From Caryophanales bacterium UBA1737 (GTDB lineage: Bacteria; Bacillota_I; Bacilli_A; ML615J-28; CAG-313): a DNA stretch of 62,265 nt. Below are positions 1 through 8,799 of this stretch, piece by piece. Position numbers and translations under genes: made by a program. Each line of letters opens with the position of its first letter. Within the stretch, counting starts at the first letter, position 1. The DNA lies in NCBI GenBank assembly GCA_002315915.1, contig DCIB01000024.1:1-62265 (forward strand). The letters run 5' to 3'. Below the pieces are notes generated by a model. The model was not told the origin of the DNA, ran no database searches, and saw only the letters and a list, made by a program, of their open reading frames with translations.

Positions 1-33
1 CCAACTTTAGGGGTACCCTTCAAAACACCTCTT

Positions 34-696
34 TTACTTTATATATTTGATTAATAAATCATATAAATTATCTGCGATAACCTTTTGATAATCAACATTT
101 GGATGATTTAATCTATTAATAAGAAGTTTAGTAACATCAACTCCACTTCTACATAATTTATCCCATATTTTATATACATCACATATATCTATATGTTTTA
201 TTTTACATAAAAATAGTATAGATAATCTAAATATATTATACCTACCACTTTTTTGAGCTTGAACTAAAGATTTAGCCATATTAATTAATACTTCATCTTT
301 TAATTCATTTGATATATAAGTACACATATAATTTTCTGTTAAAAATATAGGTTTTATATTATTCTTTTTTAATATATTAAATATTTTATTCATGTTAAAT
401 ACATATCTAAATAATGTCATATGTAGACAATCATTTATTCCAAATGATACTACACATATATATGGATTATAATTTATAACATCTTTCTCTATTCTTTTTA
501 ACCCATGTATACAAGTATTACCACTATATCCAGAATTAATAACTTCGATATCTTTAAAGTTTTCTTTGAATTTATCATTTAAAAATTTAGAATACGCTAA
601 ATCCTTATTTTTATTAGTTAATATTTTTCCTTCTTTATTAGTATAACATTCAAAACATCCTTCAGTTATACTATCTCCAAAACATACAATTTTCAT
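34..696 (-). CDS. SGNH/GDSL-family hydrolase
   Basis: This 220-residue protein carries the blocks of SGNH esterases. FGDS lies at residues 6-9 with the nucleophile Ser9, a GYSGN block sits near 56, GIND is at 86-89, and His198 is in NHPN. The Asp that usually precedes the catalytic His in a DxxNHPN context appears to be Asn194 here. There is no signal peptide, so it is probably cytoplasmic. Its start is one base after the stop of the upstream sugar isomerase, so the two are co-transcribed and probably coupled. The family removes acyl groups from sugars, lipids or thioesters. Next to a GH36 enzyme, deacylation of a sugar is a reasonable guess, but the substrate cannot be read from sequence. 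Confidence 0.75.
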   Translation of the reverse strand: MKIVCFGDSITEGCFECYTNKEGKILTNKNKDLAYSKFLNDKFKENFKDIEVINSGYSGNTCIHGLKRIEKDVINYNPYICVVSFGINDCLHMTLFRYVFNMNKIFNILKKNNIKPIFLTENYMCTYISNELKDEVLINMAKSLVQAQKSGRYNIFRLSILFLCKIKHIDICDVYKIWDKLCRSGVDVTKLLINRLNHPNVDYQKVIADNLYDLLIKYIK

Positions 697-697
697 A

Positions 698-1564
698 TTA
701 TTTAATTAATAAATCTTTAAACTTATTCATTTTAATAAGTTGATCTTTCCAAAATATAACAGCATCATTTAAATTACATCCATCTGGAATTCTAGTTTCT
801 GCTATTAAATCATTTTTATAATTGATATTTTTTAATCCTTTAGCACAATCTAAATAATCAATAACTCCACTAAAAGGCACTAAATGATTATCATGTATTC
901 CATCATTATCATGTATATGTAAACAATATACATCTTTATTTAATGATTCTAATAATATTCTAGGTGATAAATCCATATGTTTAAACATTTCAGCATGTCC
1001 AATATCTACGCATGCTTTTAAATAATGGCTGTTTACTCCTTTTACAATATTATTAAATGAATCAGGTAAAGAACATGCACAAGGTCTTGCTTTTTGGATA
1101 TTTTTATTCCATCTCCACATATTTTCAGTACATATTATTACATCATTTTCTACAGCATAAGGTAATAATTTATTAAAAAATTTAATATTTTGATCATCTG
1201 TATAATCATTCCAAGGGTGTATAACTAAATTCTTAATACCTAAAGCATTACATATTTTAATACACTTAACTAATTTATCAAACATTCTTTTATTATAAGA
1301 ATAATTTCTCGGTTGATATACTGGGAATGGTGCATGTGCTTGTACTAATGGTAAATTTATAGAATCAGCATATTCTTTTATTAATTTAGCTTTTTCTAAG
1401 TATTTGTCTCCATAAAATTCACTATATAATTTTCTATTATTATAGCTTTTCATTAAAGTAATATCACAACATTCATATCCCAAATCTTTAATTAACTTTA
1501 AAGACTTTTTTAAATCATGTAAAAAGTATGTAACATACTCAGTCATCATTCCAATTCTTAACAT
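698..1564 (-). CDS. sugar phosphate isomerase/epimerase-like TIM-barrel protein
   Basis: The 288-residue protein fits the AP-endonuclease-2-like TIM barrel of sugar isomerases and epimerases. Likely metal and substrate ligands are in HPW near residue 115, TENMW near 145, DIGHAE near 190, HIHDND near 217 and AETR near 255. These enzymes interconvert keto- and aldo-sugars or epimerise them using a divalent metal. The first seven bases overlap the end of the GH36 gene, and the SGNH gene follows after one base, so the three form one operon. The likely role is processing of the sugar released by the GH36 enzyme. That role is inferred from context only. Confidence 0.75.
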   Translation of the reverse strand: MLRIGMMTEYVTYFLHDLKKSLKLIKDLGYECCDITLMKSYNNRKLYSEFYGDKYLEKAKLIKEYADSINLPLVQAHAPFPVYQPRNYSYNKRMFDKLVKCIKICNALGIKNLVIHPWNDYTDDQNIKFFNKLLPYAVENDVIICTENMWRWNKNIQKARPCACSLPDSFNNIVKGVNSHYLKACVDIGHAEMFKHMDLSPRILLESLNKDVYCLHIHDNDGIHDNHLVPFSGVIDYLDCAKGLKNINYKNDLIAETRIPDGCNLNDAVIFWKDQLIKMNKFKDLLIK

Positions 1565-3391
1565 ATTTTATCCTTATCTAATATATAATGACCATTAAAA
1601 TCATAGTTATCAATATTTTTTGTTGTAATACATATGATATTCGCCGAGTGTGGTTTAATACTAGATACTTTAATAGAATCATTTTTAAATACCTTATTAA
1701 TAGTTTTACCATAATAATCTATTATAGTATAGTTATTACGATTATGTAAATATCCTTTTTCTATTATATAATTAACATCAATAATATTTTCAATAACTTT
1801 GTTATCATCAAAATTAAATCTTATAAAATATATAGATTCTTTATTATCTTTATTAAATAAATATATTTTATCTGGATATCTATTAATACTTAATAAATTA
1901 TCTATTTCAATCTCTATATTATTTATTGGTATTATTTTATATAAATTATCTATTCGATCTTTATCAATACTATCTAATTTTTCAGTAGTAGATATTATTC
2001 CACATCCTAATAATTGATTAATAACACAAGATTTTACCTCTTCATCATTTAATAAACCTAAACTAAGGCGAGTATTTCTATCAATTTTATTATTTCTTCT
2101 TATTATTAACGCATCCGGATCATTACACCACCAATAAGACATATAATATCTCAATATGTTTTGTTTTATAGTATACGGGATAGTTTTACCACCAATATTA
2201 ATATTTGAACTCCACATCGATAATACATCACTAGATGTTCTTTGCGCATCAACTATTCCAATTAATGAATCATATAATCCACCACACATTAAAAAGAAAG
2301 CTTTATCAGTCATACCTTTTCTAATATGTTTTATACAATTCACATAATTTTCAACAGGTGTTGAATATTTATCATAATAATTAGCATCTTCACAAACTAA
2401 AAATGCTCTAGTAAAATCTAACTTATGATAATAAAATCCATCATTTATAGTTAAATCATGATACATCTTTTCGAAATAATCCCATGTATCTTTTATTGAT
2501 ATATCAATAATATAATAATCTTTATTATTAACATTAAAAATACAAGGTTTATTTTTATTATTATATAGAATCCATTCTGGATGATTAATAATAATTGATG
2601 AATCTTTTTCCGCAATAAATGGGCTAGTCCAAATACCAGGTATTAAATTATATGATTTAATTAAATCAGCTAAGTCTTTTTTAGTAATATTAAACTTATT
2701 ATTAGTATTCCATGATCCTATTAAATCTTCCCATCCATCATCAATTTGAAATACATTAAATGGTAATTTTAATTCTTTTATTTTATTTAAATTATCAATA
2801 GCATCTTGTAAAGTAATACTTTGACCATAATAATACCAAGTAGAATAAACTGAATAATGTTTTTTTATAATATTATTTGTTTTAATTTTAGATAAAGAAA
2901 ACTCTTTAATAGATTTATTAGTATTATATGAAATATATAATAAAACATCTTCTGTTACAAATTCTTCATTAGGTTTTAATAATTTATTAATTTCCGCATA
3001 TATTTCTAATCTTTTAAATAATCCTTTATTATCTATATAAATATATACTTTAATTAAGTGTTTTTTACCACCCATAAAAGTAAAAAATAAAGCTTTATCA
3101 TTGTTACCAATAATAGTTAACGAATCACTTATAATTACATTACCTTTTTTAATAGTACTAGACATCCCATTTTCAGATATTTTAGTTAAAGCATCTTTCA
3201 TCGAATCATCAAAACATCCAAATTTGCATACAGTTGGTAAATCATTTTTTTTGTCTACCTGATCTAAATAATGATGCATTATTTAGATCAATATCAAATT
3301 CAGATAAATTATTTGATTCATATAAAAGAACATCACCAATATATTGGTCAAACAAATTATTATTTAAAATTTTTTTATTAATTGTTTTCAT
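1558..3391 (-). pseudogene. GH36-type alpha-galactosidase, interrupted by a one-base frameshift
   Basis: The main frame (1558-3279) encodes a GH36 or melibiase-type barrel. QIDDGW is near residue 178, KLDFTRA near 287 holds the likely nucleophile Asp, and RTSSDV near 345 holds the likely acid/base Asp. Its apparent N-terminus is too short and lacks a good ribosome binding site. A second frame upstream begins with ATG at 3391-3389 and encodes MKTINKKIL and onward to FRSGRQKK before TGA. Removing one base from the A8 run (T8 on the plus strand, 3245-3252) joins the frames as FRSGRQKNDLP, giving about 610 residues. The cause may be a real mutation, transcriptional slippage or a sequencing error. 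It heads the operon with the isomerase and SGNH genes. Confidence 0.72.
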
Positions 3392-3479
3392 ATAATTTAC
3401 TTCTACTTATATATTATATTATATTAAAATTATTATTAACTTAAATGATATATAAATATTATTTAATCACTTAAAATTA

Positions 3480-3503
3480 TGCACAATATTGCAAATATGC
3501 ACG
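3480..3503. promoter_or_regulatory. palindromic site upstream of the GH36 operon, possible operator
   Basis: A near-palindrome with TGCA at both ends and CAATATTG within it (TGCACAATATTGCAAATATG and onward) lies about 90 bases upstream of the GH36 start at 3391. A TATAAT-like stretch follows on the minus strand near 3420. The placement suits an operator for a sugar-responsive repressor. No regulator gene is adjacent, so this is a weak call. Confidence 0.25.
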
Positions 3504-3512
3504 TTTTCTAAT

Positions 3513-3539
3513 AAAAAAGCATTGTAAATATGCTTTTTT
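3513..3539. terminator. intrinsic hairpin, A/T-flanked
   Basis: AAAAAAGCAT at 3513-3522 pairs with ATGCTTTTTT at 3530-3539 around a 7-base loop. A-runs on the left arm and T-runs on the right allow termination in either direction. It lies between gltS and the GH36 operon and may insulate the two. Confidence 0.5.
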
Positions 3540-3565
3540 TAAAATCATTAATTAATGTATTACGC

Positions 3566-3602
3566 AAAAAGACCATCATTTATAATAAATGATGATCTTT
3601 TT
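3566..3602 (-). terminator. terminator of gltS
   Basis: AAAAAGACCATCATTTA at 3566-3582 pairs with TAAATGATGATCTTTTT at 3586-3602, with a TAA loop and one mismatch. On the minus strand the hairpin follows the gltS stop codon by about 45 bases and ends in a U-run. Confidence 0.75.
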
Positions 3603-3647
3603 TTATTATCAATTAGTAGTTTTTATACTTATAATATTAAACTAAAT

Positions 3648-5123
3648 TTAATTAGTTATTTTCTTTTTGTTTTTAAAATATATTGTAAGAATTAATCCAA
3701 TTAAGAATACAGCAAATAAAGCAAGTGATACTAAAAATAAAGTAAGTGTTGATTTAGTAATAAAGAATTGGAATATAACAAGTACTAATACTTGAACTAC
3801 ACTCATTATTGCAAACCCTTTAGAAAAGTTATTTAATGCTTTAGTTTCATAGTTTGGATCACAAATCTTAAGTAACATAAGACCAGTCATCATTACACCA
3901 GTACATGTTCCCCATGTAATAATAGCATGTTCAAATGCTTCATCATCTTTACATAATTTTTTAACAAAATAGAATATAAAGATATAAGTAACAATAAATC
4001 CTAATATAGATGCAATAATAATTGGAACAATATATACAGATAATGCTTTTAAAGGCATTGCTGAAATAGCACATACTATTGCAAAATCAGTTAAGAATCC
4101 AGATATTCTTGCAACTATTTTTCTATCAATTAACCATTCTAAATGAAGTTTTTGTAATATTTTGTTAATTAAAAACATATATAACATAGCTAAACTCCAT
4201 ACTGGAATTTGACCAAGAATAGCTCCAACTTTTGGAATAAGTTTTAATAAAGCTATAGTTCCATATGCTAATACACAATCTGCAAGTATTATTGCAAATA
4301 CTAGTGATATAGTTTCAATAGTATAATTCTTAGTTGATTCCATACCAAGAGGAGCTTGTGTATTAATATCTTTAACTAAACCTGTTAATTGTAATTCATC
4401 TAGTTTAACTGGTTCTTTCATTATCTTTGTTTTATTTTTACGTGCAGCTATATTAATAAATACAATACCAGCAATCATACCACCAACAAGGCCAAATGTT
4501 GCAAATAATGTACCAACACCTTGAGATGTAGTAGTTAAACTTTCGCCTAAGTATTTACCAAATAATGTAGGAATAGATCCAACAGTACCATGTCCTCCAA
4601 CGAATCCAATAGCAAGTTCAAATCCAAATACATTATATAGATTGGCATTCTTATCAAGTAATGATGTTAATAAGTTAACACCTAAACCAGTAACAATTTG
4701 AAGTAAAAGCATTGCTACAAGTAAAAAGAATAATCCTGTTGATACACCATTACCTTTTTCTTTAGTAATATCACTATCTGGTTTTCTCTTAAATAAACCA
4801 AGTGGTGTAGATGCGAATATAGGAATAATAAATATACCTGGTATTGCATCCATAATCTTATATATATTTTCTACTAATGAAGCTTCTTCAGTCTGTGAAA
4901 CCCATAAATCCTTTATTCCAGGAATTAGTCCCAATACCTCAGGTCCAAGTAATAACCCAATGAAGCCTCCAATAACTGACGCAGGAAGGAATAATTTCTG
5001 GAAAACTTTTACCTTACTTCTTAAAAGTAAACCAAGTAAAAGAAATGCTCCAGCAACACCAAGTGAAAGTAATATATACTTTAATGTGTTACTATTAGCA
5101 ATAAAAACATTTGCTAAAACCAT
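3648..5123 (-). CDS. gltS: sodium/glutamate symporter, GltS family
   Basis: The 491-residue hydrophobic protein has the repeated-half layout of GltS carriers (TC 2.A.27). It has multiple membrane helices and the loop FVGGHGTVG near residue 175, which matches the glycine-rich re-entrant motif of the family. A second loop, WGTCTGVMMTGL near 400, is the counterpart in the other half. The start is preceded by AAGGAGG. It is longer than E. coli GltS (about 400 residues), mainly through extra helices and loops. It is flanked by its own terminator and looks monocistronic. It probably imports glutamate with Na+, although related carriers for other dicarboxylic amino acids cannot be excluded. Confidence 0.8.
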   Translation of the reverse strand: MVLANVFIANSNTLKYILLSLGVAGAFLLLGLLLRSKVKVFQKLFLPASVIGGFIGLLLGPEVLGLIPGIKDLWVSQTEEASLVENIYKIMDAIPGIFIIPIFASTPLGLFKRKPDSDITKEKGNGVSTGLFFLLVAMLLLQIVTGLGVNLLTSLLDKNANLYNVFGFELAIGFVGGHGTVGSIPTLFGKYLGESLTTTSQGVGTLFATFGLVGGMIAGIVFINIAARKNKTKIMKEPVKLDELQLTGLVKDINTQAPLGMESTKNYTIETISLVFAIILADCVLAYGTIALLKLIPKVGAILGQIPVWSLAMLYMFLINKILQKLHLEWLIDRKIVARISGFLTDFAIVCAISAMPLKALSVYIVPIIIASILGFIVTYIFIFYFVKKLCKDDEAFEHAIITWGTCTGVMMTGLMLLKICDPNYETKALNNFSKGFAIMSVVQVLVLVIFQFFITKSTLTLFLVSLALFAVFLIGLILTIYFKNKKKITN

Positions 5124-5195
5124 TTTTTATCCTCCTTCTGTTTTAGATATTTAATTATAAAACATTTATAATAATATGTAAAAAAAATAACTTAA

Positions 5196-6110
5196 TTATT
5201 TTAAATACATTGCAAAGCCTTTTCCTAATTCAATCATAGATAAAGAATCATAATGTGCTAAATCAGGATTATCAAAAGGTTCATTGCTTGTTGTTAAACC
5301 TATGGAAATAGTATCTACTAAATAATTTAGATTAGAACTTTCTTCCACTTGTTTTTTATGCGAATTAATTCTTTCATAATAAACCCAATAATTACTATTA
5401 TTTAAGATATATGCATCAACAAATTTTATTGAATTAGAATATTTTTTTAAATCAGCTCTATAATATTTAATCAAACTTATTTCATCTTGATAATAATTAG
5501 ATTCATTACTAAATGAATCACTTTCACCTTGCATCCAACATATTCCTAAAATATTTATGGAATATCCTTTGCTAATAAGATAATCAAGTGATTTTTTAGT
5601 GTAACTAATAGATGAATAATATAAAGAACCTCTATAATGATATCCTTTTAACCATTGATTCCTAAGAGCTGTTGCACTATAAGTATATTTAATTATAAAT
5701 ACATTATCAAAATCATCTGATAATTCTTCAGCTATTCCTATTTCTGGTCCAAAACAATTAGGATATCCTTGTCCTAATTTTACATTTACAAATCCATTTG
5801 AAGTATTTAGAAAATTATCACAATTATAATTAATATAAACATTATCATAACCAATTAATGCTTTATTATATAATTCATTATTAGTAACTTTTAAACATTC
5901 ATTATATGAAATCCCTGTAGTGTTACTTTGACCATATAATATTACAACATTTGCAGTTTTATTAGAAACATTATCTAAATTGTCATCAATTGTAAAATTT
6001 GTATGTATATCTAATTTTTTTGAATCATCTTTAGAATAATAATCATTGCAATTACAACTATTTAAAAATATTATTAAAAAAATAAATAAGAAATATATTA
6101 CTTTTTTCAT
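5196..6110 (-). CDS. lipoprotein with sialate O-acetylesterase-like (SASA) domain
   Basis: The 304-residue protein starts with a signal peptide and the lipobox FLNSC, with Cys19 as the predicted lipid anchor, followed directly by NCN. The mature part has the SASA/carbohydrate-acetylesterase blocks: LYGQSN near residue 60 with the likely nucleophile Ser, GPEIGIAEEL near 122, CWMQGESD near 195, and HYDSLSM near 288 with a candidate His. The family removes O-acetyl groups from sialic acid or plant polysaccharide sugars. It is therefore probably a surface deacetylase that exposes glycans for uptake. It sits alone on the minus strand between gltS and the metallophosphoesterase gene. Confidence 0.72.
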   Translation of the reverse strand: MKKVIYFLFIFLIIFLNSCNCNDYYSKDDSKKLDIHTNFTIDDNLDNVSNKTANVVILYGQSNTTGISYNECLKVTNNELYNKALIGYDNVYINYNCDNFLNTSNGFVNVKLGQGYPNCFGPEIGIAEELSDDFDNVFIIKYTYSATALRNQWLKGYHYRGSLYYSSISYTKKSLDYLISKGYSINILGICWMQGESDSFSNESNYYQDEISLIKYYRADLKKYSNSIKFVDAYILNNSNYWVYYERINSHKKQVEESSNLNYLVDTISIGLTTSNEPFDNPDLAHYDSLSMIELGKGFAMYLK

Positions 6111-6150
6111 ATAAAATACCTTTTATTAAATTATACATTATTTTAAAAAA

Positions 6151-6180
6151 TAAAACTTGTAGATTATTCTACAAGTTTTA
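6151..6180 (-). terminator. terminator of the metallophosphoesterase gene
   Basis: A perfect 13-bp stem (6151-6163 with 6168-6180, loop TTAT) overlaps the stop codon of the gene at 6178 and is followed on the minus strand by a U-run. Confidence 0.8.
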
Positions 6181-7368
6181 ATAATTATAATATATGTGAG
6201 TTAATGATATATCTGTATTATTTGATATATTTAAAACAGTTCCACCATTTAATCCATCATCATAATAACAACCAATTCCTGTTTTTAATGAATATGCAAA
6301 CATAACTCCGCGATATTTAATACAGAAATTATTAGTATGATCATGACCAACAAGTATTGAATCTAAAGATGATACTTCATTTAATTTATCAAATACATTA
6401 TCATTAATAGGTGGGCAACATATACCTTCATGACATACTCCAAATGAATCTTTATATCCATCTTTCCAATATGCATCAGTATAGCTTAAAGATACATCTA
6501 AGTCATTTGAAATATTTAGAGTTGATGCAGCTTTATATGCATAATAATATTCAGATATAGGCATATGTTGAATAATTGTACTTTTTACAATACTAGAATC
6601 TTTAGAATATCTATTAGCAGATGCTACTCCCCATTTAAAGAAATCTATTTGTTCATCAGATAGCTTTGCATAACTACTATAATTAATACGTTCTTTACCC
6701 GTAACATCAAATATTTCATTATCTCCACTATTTATCATATATAAACTTCTTACAATACTGACATCTAATCCATCTTTTTCTACTACGTTAATTATATAAG
6801 TTCCATATCTAATATGACCATCAAAACATGTGCCAATATTTGATGGTCCATATTTAGTAATACAATTTCTATATGTATTTAATAAATCAATTTGATTTGG
6901 TATTGATAAATAATCACATTGATTATCATGATTACCAAATGCAACAGCCCATGGTATATTATAACTATCAATAATACTACCAATACAAGTAAGTGGTGCT
7001 ATTGCGCTATATCCTAAGTCTCCAGATATTGTTATTAAATCTGGTTCCGCTTCTTTAATACAATAATCAATTGTACTTTTAGCTATCTCATATACATTAT
7101 TTCCTTTAACAGTTTCAGAAGTAGTAAGCTGAATATCTGTAAAATTTAGTACTTTAAAATCTTTATCCTTATTTTTTTCTAAACATACTACATAATCATA
7201 ATTAGTACATTTAACTTCATTATCAACAACAGTTAAATTATATAGTTCATCAAAAGAAAAATCTTTTGATGAAGGTTCATGATACAAAATACTTACTAAA
7301 GTAACAATTATTAATGTTACTAAAGATAATATTGATAATACTATAATTCCTTTTTTATCCATTTTCAT
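6178..7368 (-). CDS. membrane-anchored calcineurin-like metallophosphoesterase
   Basis: The 396-residue protein has one N-terminal membrane helix and no lipobox. The metal-binding blocks of calcineurin-like phosphoesterases follow in order: NFTDIQL, ISGDLG, FGNHDN, QHMPIS and VGHDHTN. The catalytic domain should face outward. It resembles extracellular purple-acid-phosphatase-like proteins of gut Firmicutes. An upstream in-frame ATG at 7416 exists, but the start at 7368 has AGAGG at a suitable distance and begins just before the hydrophobic segment. The gene is divergent from the C-S lyase gene at 7447 and shares its promoter region. The substrate is unknown. Confidence 0.8.
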   Translation of the reverse strand: MKMDKKGIIVLSILSLVTLIIVTLVSILYHEPSSKDFSFDELYNLTVVDNEVKCTNYDYVVCLEKNKDKDFKVLNFTDIQLTTSETVKGNNVYEIAKSTIDYCIKEAEPDLITISGDLGYSAIAPLTCIGSIIDSYNIPWAVAFGNHDNQCDYLSIPNQIDLLNTYRNCITKYGPSNIGTCFDGHIRYGTYIINVVEKDGLDVSIVRSLYMINSGDNEIFDVTGKERINYSSYAKLSDEQIDFFKWGVASANRYSKDSSIVKSTIIQHMPISEYYYAYKAASTLNISNDLDVSLSYTDAYWKDGYKDSFGVCHEGICCPPINDNVFDKLNEVSSLDSILVGHDHTNNFCIKYRGVMFAYSLKTGIGCYYDDGLNGGTVLNISNNTDISLTHIYYNY

Positions 7369-7446
7369 ATATATAACCTCTAATAATATGATATACTTTA
7401 AATAATGATTTATCACTCAATTAAATAATTTCTATAGGAGAATAAT

Positions 7447-8613
7447 ATGAAATATAATTTTAACGAAACAATTGACAGAAAGAATAATAAATATAGTTTT
7501 TCTATAAAATGGCAAAATAATGATAATTTATTTACATATGATAAAGAATTTGATGATCAAATATGTTTCCAACTTGCTGATATGGACTTTAAAACTGCAC
7601 CTGAAATAATAGAAGATCTAAAAAATTGCGCATCATATGGGGTATTTGGTTATAGTTCACCTAATAAATTATATTATGATACAGTTGTTAAATGGCATAA
7701 TGATGAATATCACATAAATTGTACCAATGATGATTGTTATGTATGTGGTACTGGTACTCATCAAGTAATTAAAGAAATATTCACAAGATGTACAAAAGTT
7801 GGTGATGGAATAATTGTATTAACTCCAAGTTATAATTATCATTGGGATATTGATCCATTAAAAAGACATTTTGTGGGTGTTGAAATGATTAATAATAATG
7901 GATATTATTCTATTGATTTTGATAAATTTGAAGAAGCTTGTAAAGATAAAAATAATACATTATTCATATTATGTAATCCACATAACCCTACAGGACGTAT
8001 ATTTAATAAGGAAGAATTATTAAAAATATCAAAAATATGTCTAGATAATAATGTATTAGTAGTATCTGATGAAGTTCATTCAGATTTAATTAGATTTAAT
8101 AATGAATTCTATTCAGCAGGAAGTATTATGGATAAATCTAATTTAATATTATGTACAGCAGTTAATAAAACATTTAATCTAGCAGGACTTGCTATGACAA
8201 ACTTCTTTATCTTTAATGATAAATTAAAAGAATTATTCAAAGATTATAGATGTCTTCCAACTCCTTTTGGATTAACAGCTGTAATATCTGCATATACTAA
8301 AGGGAAGCCTTGGTTAAACGAATTAAACTTATATTTAGATGATTTAGTAAAGACATCTGTTGATTTTATAAATAATAATTTTAAAAATGTCCATTGTTTT
8401 CTTCCTGAAGCATCATATATATTATGGGTAGATTTTAGTAAAACAGGTAAAACTAAAGAAGAATTACAAGATATTATATATAACAAATGTCATATATTAG
8501 ATCAAGCTGGAGATAATTTTGATTCTAATGCAATGTTTAGAAGGTTTTGTTTAACTTCTCCTAAAAATGTTGTAATGGATGGATTAAAAAGACTTGAAAA
8601 ATATTTTAAATAA
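7447..8613 (+). CDS. PatB/MalY-type cystathionine beta-lyase (PLP aminotransferase fold)
   Basis: The 388-residue fold-type I PLP enzyme shows LADMDFKT near residue 45, HNPTGR near 180, SDEVHSD near 210 and the PLP lysine in NKTFNLAGL near 243. These are hallmarks of the MalY/PatB group, which cleaves C-S bonds of cystathionine or cysteine to give homocysteine or sulfide, pyruvate and ammonia. AGGAG lies eight bases before the ATG. The gene is followed by a strong terminator, so it is monocistronic. It lies just before the tungsten island, but I see no direct functional tie beyond possible sulfur supply. Confidence 0.82.
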   Translation: MKYNFNETIDRKNNKYSFSIKWQNNDNLFTYDKEFDDQICFQLADMDFKTAPEIIEDLKNCASYGVFGYSSPNKLYYDTVVKWHNDEYHINCTNDDCYVCGTGTHQVIKEIFTRCTKVGDGIIVLTPSYNYHWDIDPLKRHFVGVEMINNNGYYSIDFDKFEEACKDKNNTLFILCNPHNPTGRIFNKEELLKISKICLDNNVLVVSDEVHSDLIRFNNEFYSAGSIMDKSNLILCTAVNKTFNLAGLAMTNFFIFNDKLKELFKDYRCLPTPFGLTAVISAYTKGKPWLNELNLYLDDLVKTSVDFINNNFKNVHCFLPEASYILWVDFSKTGKTKEELQDIIYNKCHILDQAGDNFDSNAMFRRFCLTSPKNVVMDGLKRLEKYFK

Positions 8614-8640
8614 CTCAATTTTTTGAGTTATTTTTTTATT
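8609..8640 (+). terminator. terminator of the PatB-like gene
   Basis: AATAACTCAA at 8609-8618 pairs with TTGAGTTATT at 8623-8632 around TTTT and is followed by a T-run. It overlaps the stop codon of the gene. Confidence 0.85.
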
Positions 8641-8670
8641 ATAAAAAATAAAGAATGCCTTTTTTTACTA

Positions 8671-8679
8671 TGATATAAT
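8671..8679 (+). promoter_or_regulatory. extended -10 promoter of tupABC
   Basis: TGATATAAT is a perfect TATAAT with the upstream TG of an extended -10 element. There is no good -35. Transcription would begin near 8686, just before the folded leader RNA. Confidence 0.6.
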
Positions 8680-8689
8680 AAAAATAGAT

Positions 8690-8798
8690 AATAAATCTAT
8701 TGGAATTCGAGCTCATTATCCTAAAAAGAAATTCATGGATATGATGCCGGGGCATAAATAGAAATGTTTATACCTTCCATTGTGAAAAGGAGGAAAAT
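8690..8798 (+). promoter_or_regulatory. probable Moco/Tuco (molybdenum or tungsten cofactor) riboswitch upstream of tupA
   Basis: The leader is far richer in G and C than its surroundings and folds well. TGGAA (8701-8705) pairs with TTCCA (8775-8779) as a closing stem. TATCC (8717-8721) pairs with GGATA (8737-8741). ATAAATA (8754-8760) pairs with TGTTTAT (8765-8771), capped by the GNRA tetraloop GAAA (8761-8764). The 3' part (GGGGC, a hairpin with AGAAAUG, ACCUUCC, then UGAAAAGG) resembles my memory of the E. coli moaA leader. CCTT (8773-8776) can pair with AAGG at 8787-8790, next to the Shine-Dalgarno sequence, which suggests control of translation. Tungstate-transport genes downstream make the tungsten-cofactor form of RF01055 the best guess. 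A covariance-model search would decide. Confidence 0.62.
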
Positions 8799-8799
8799 T

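Noticed and set aside
1799..2347. Plus-strand open frames opposite the GH36 gene, and similar frames opposite other genes
   Set aside because: They have no ribosome binding site, no family resemblance and lie entirely within well-supported genes on the other strand.
8764..8799. Upstream ATG start for tupA
   Set aside because: It lies in the loop of the predicted riboswitch and has no ribosome binding site. The ATG at 8800 has AGGAGG and starts a normal lipoprotein signal peptide.
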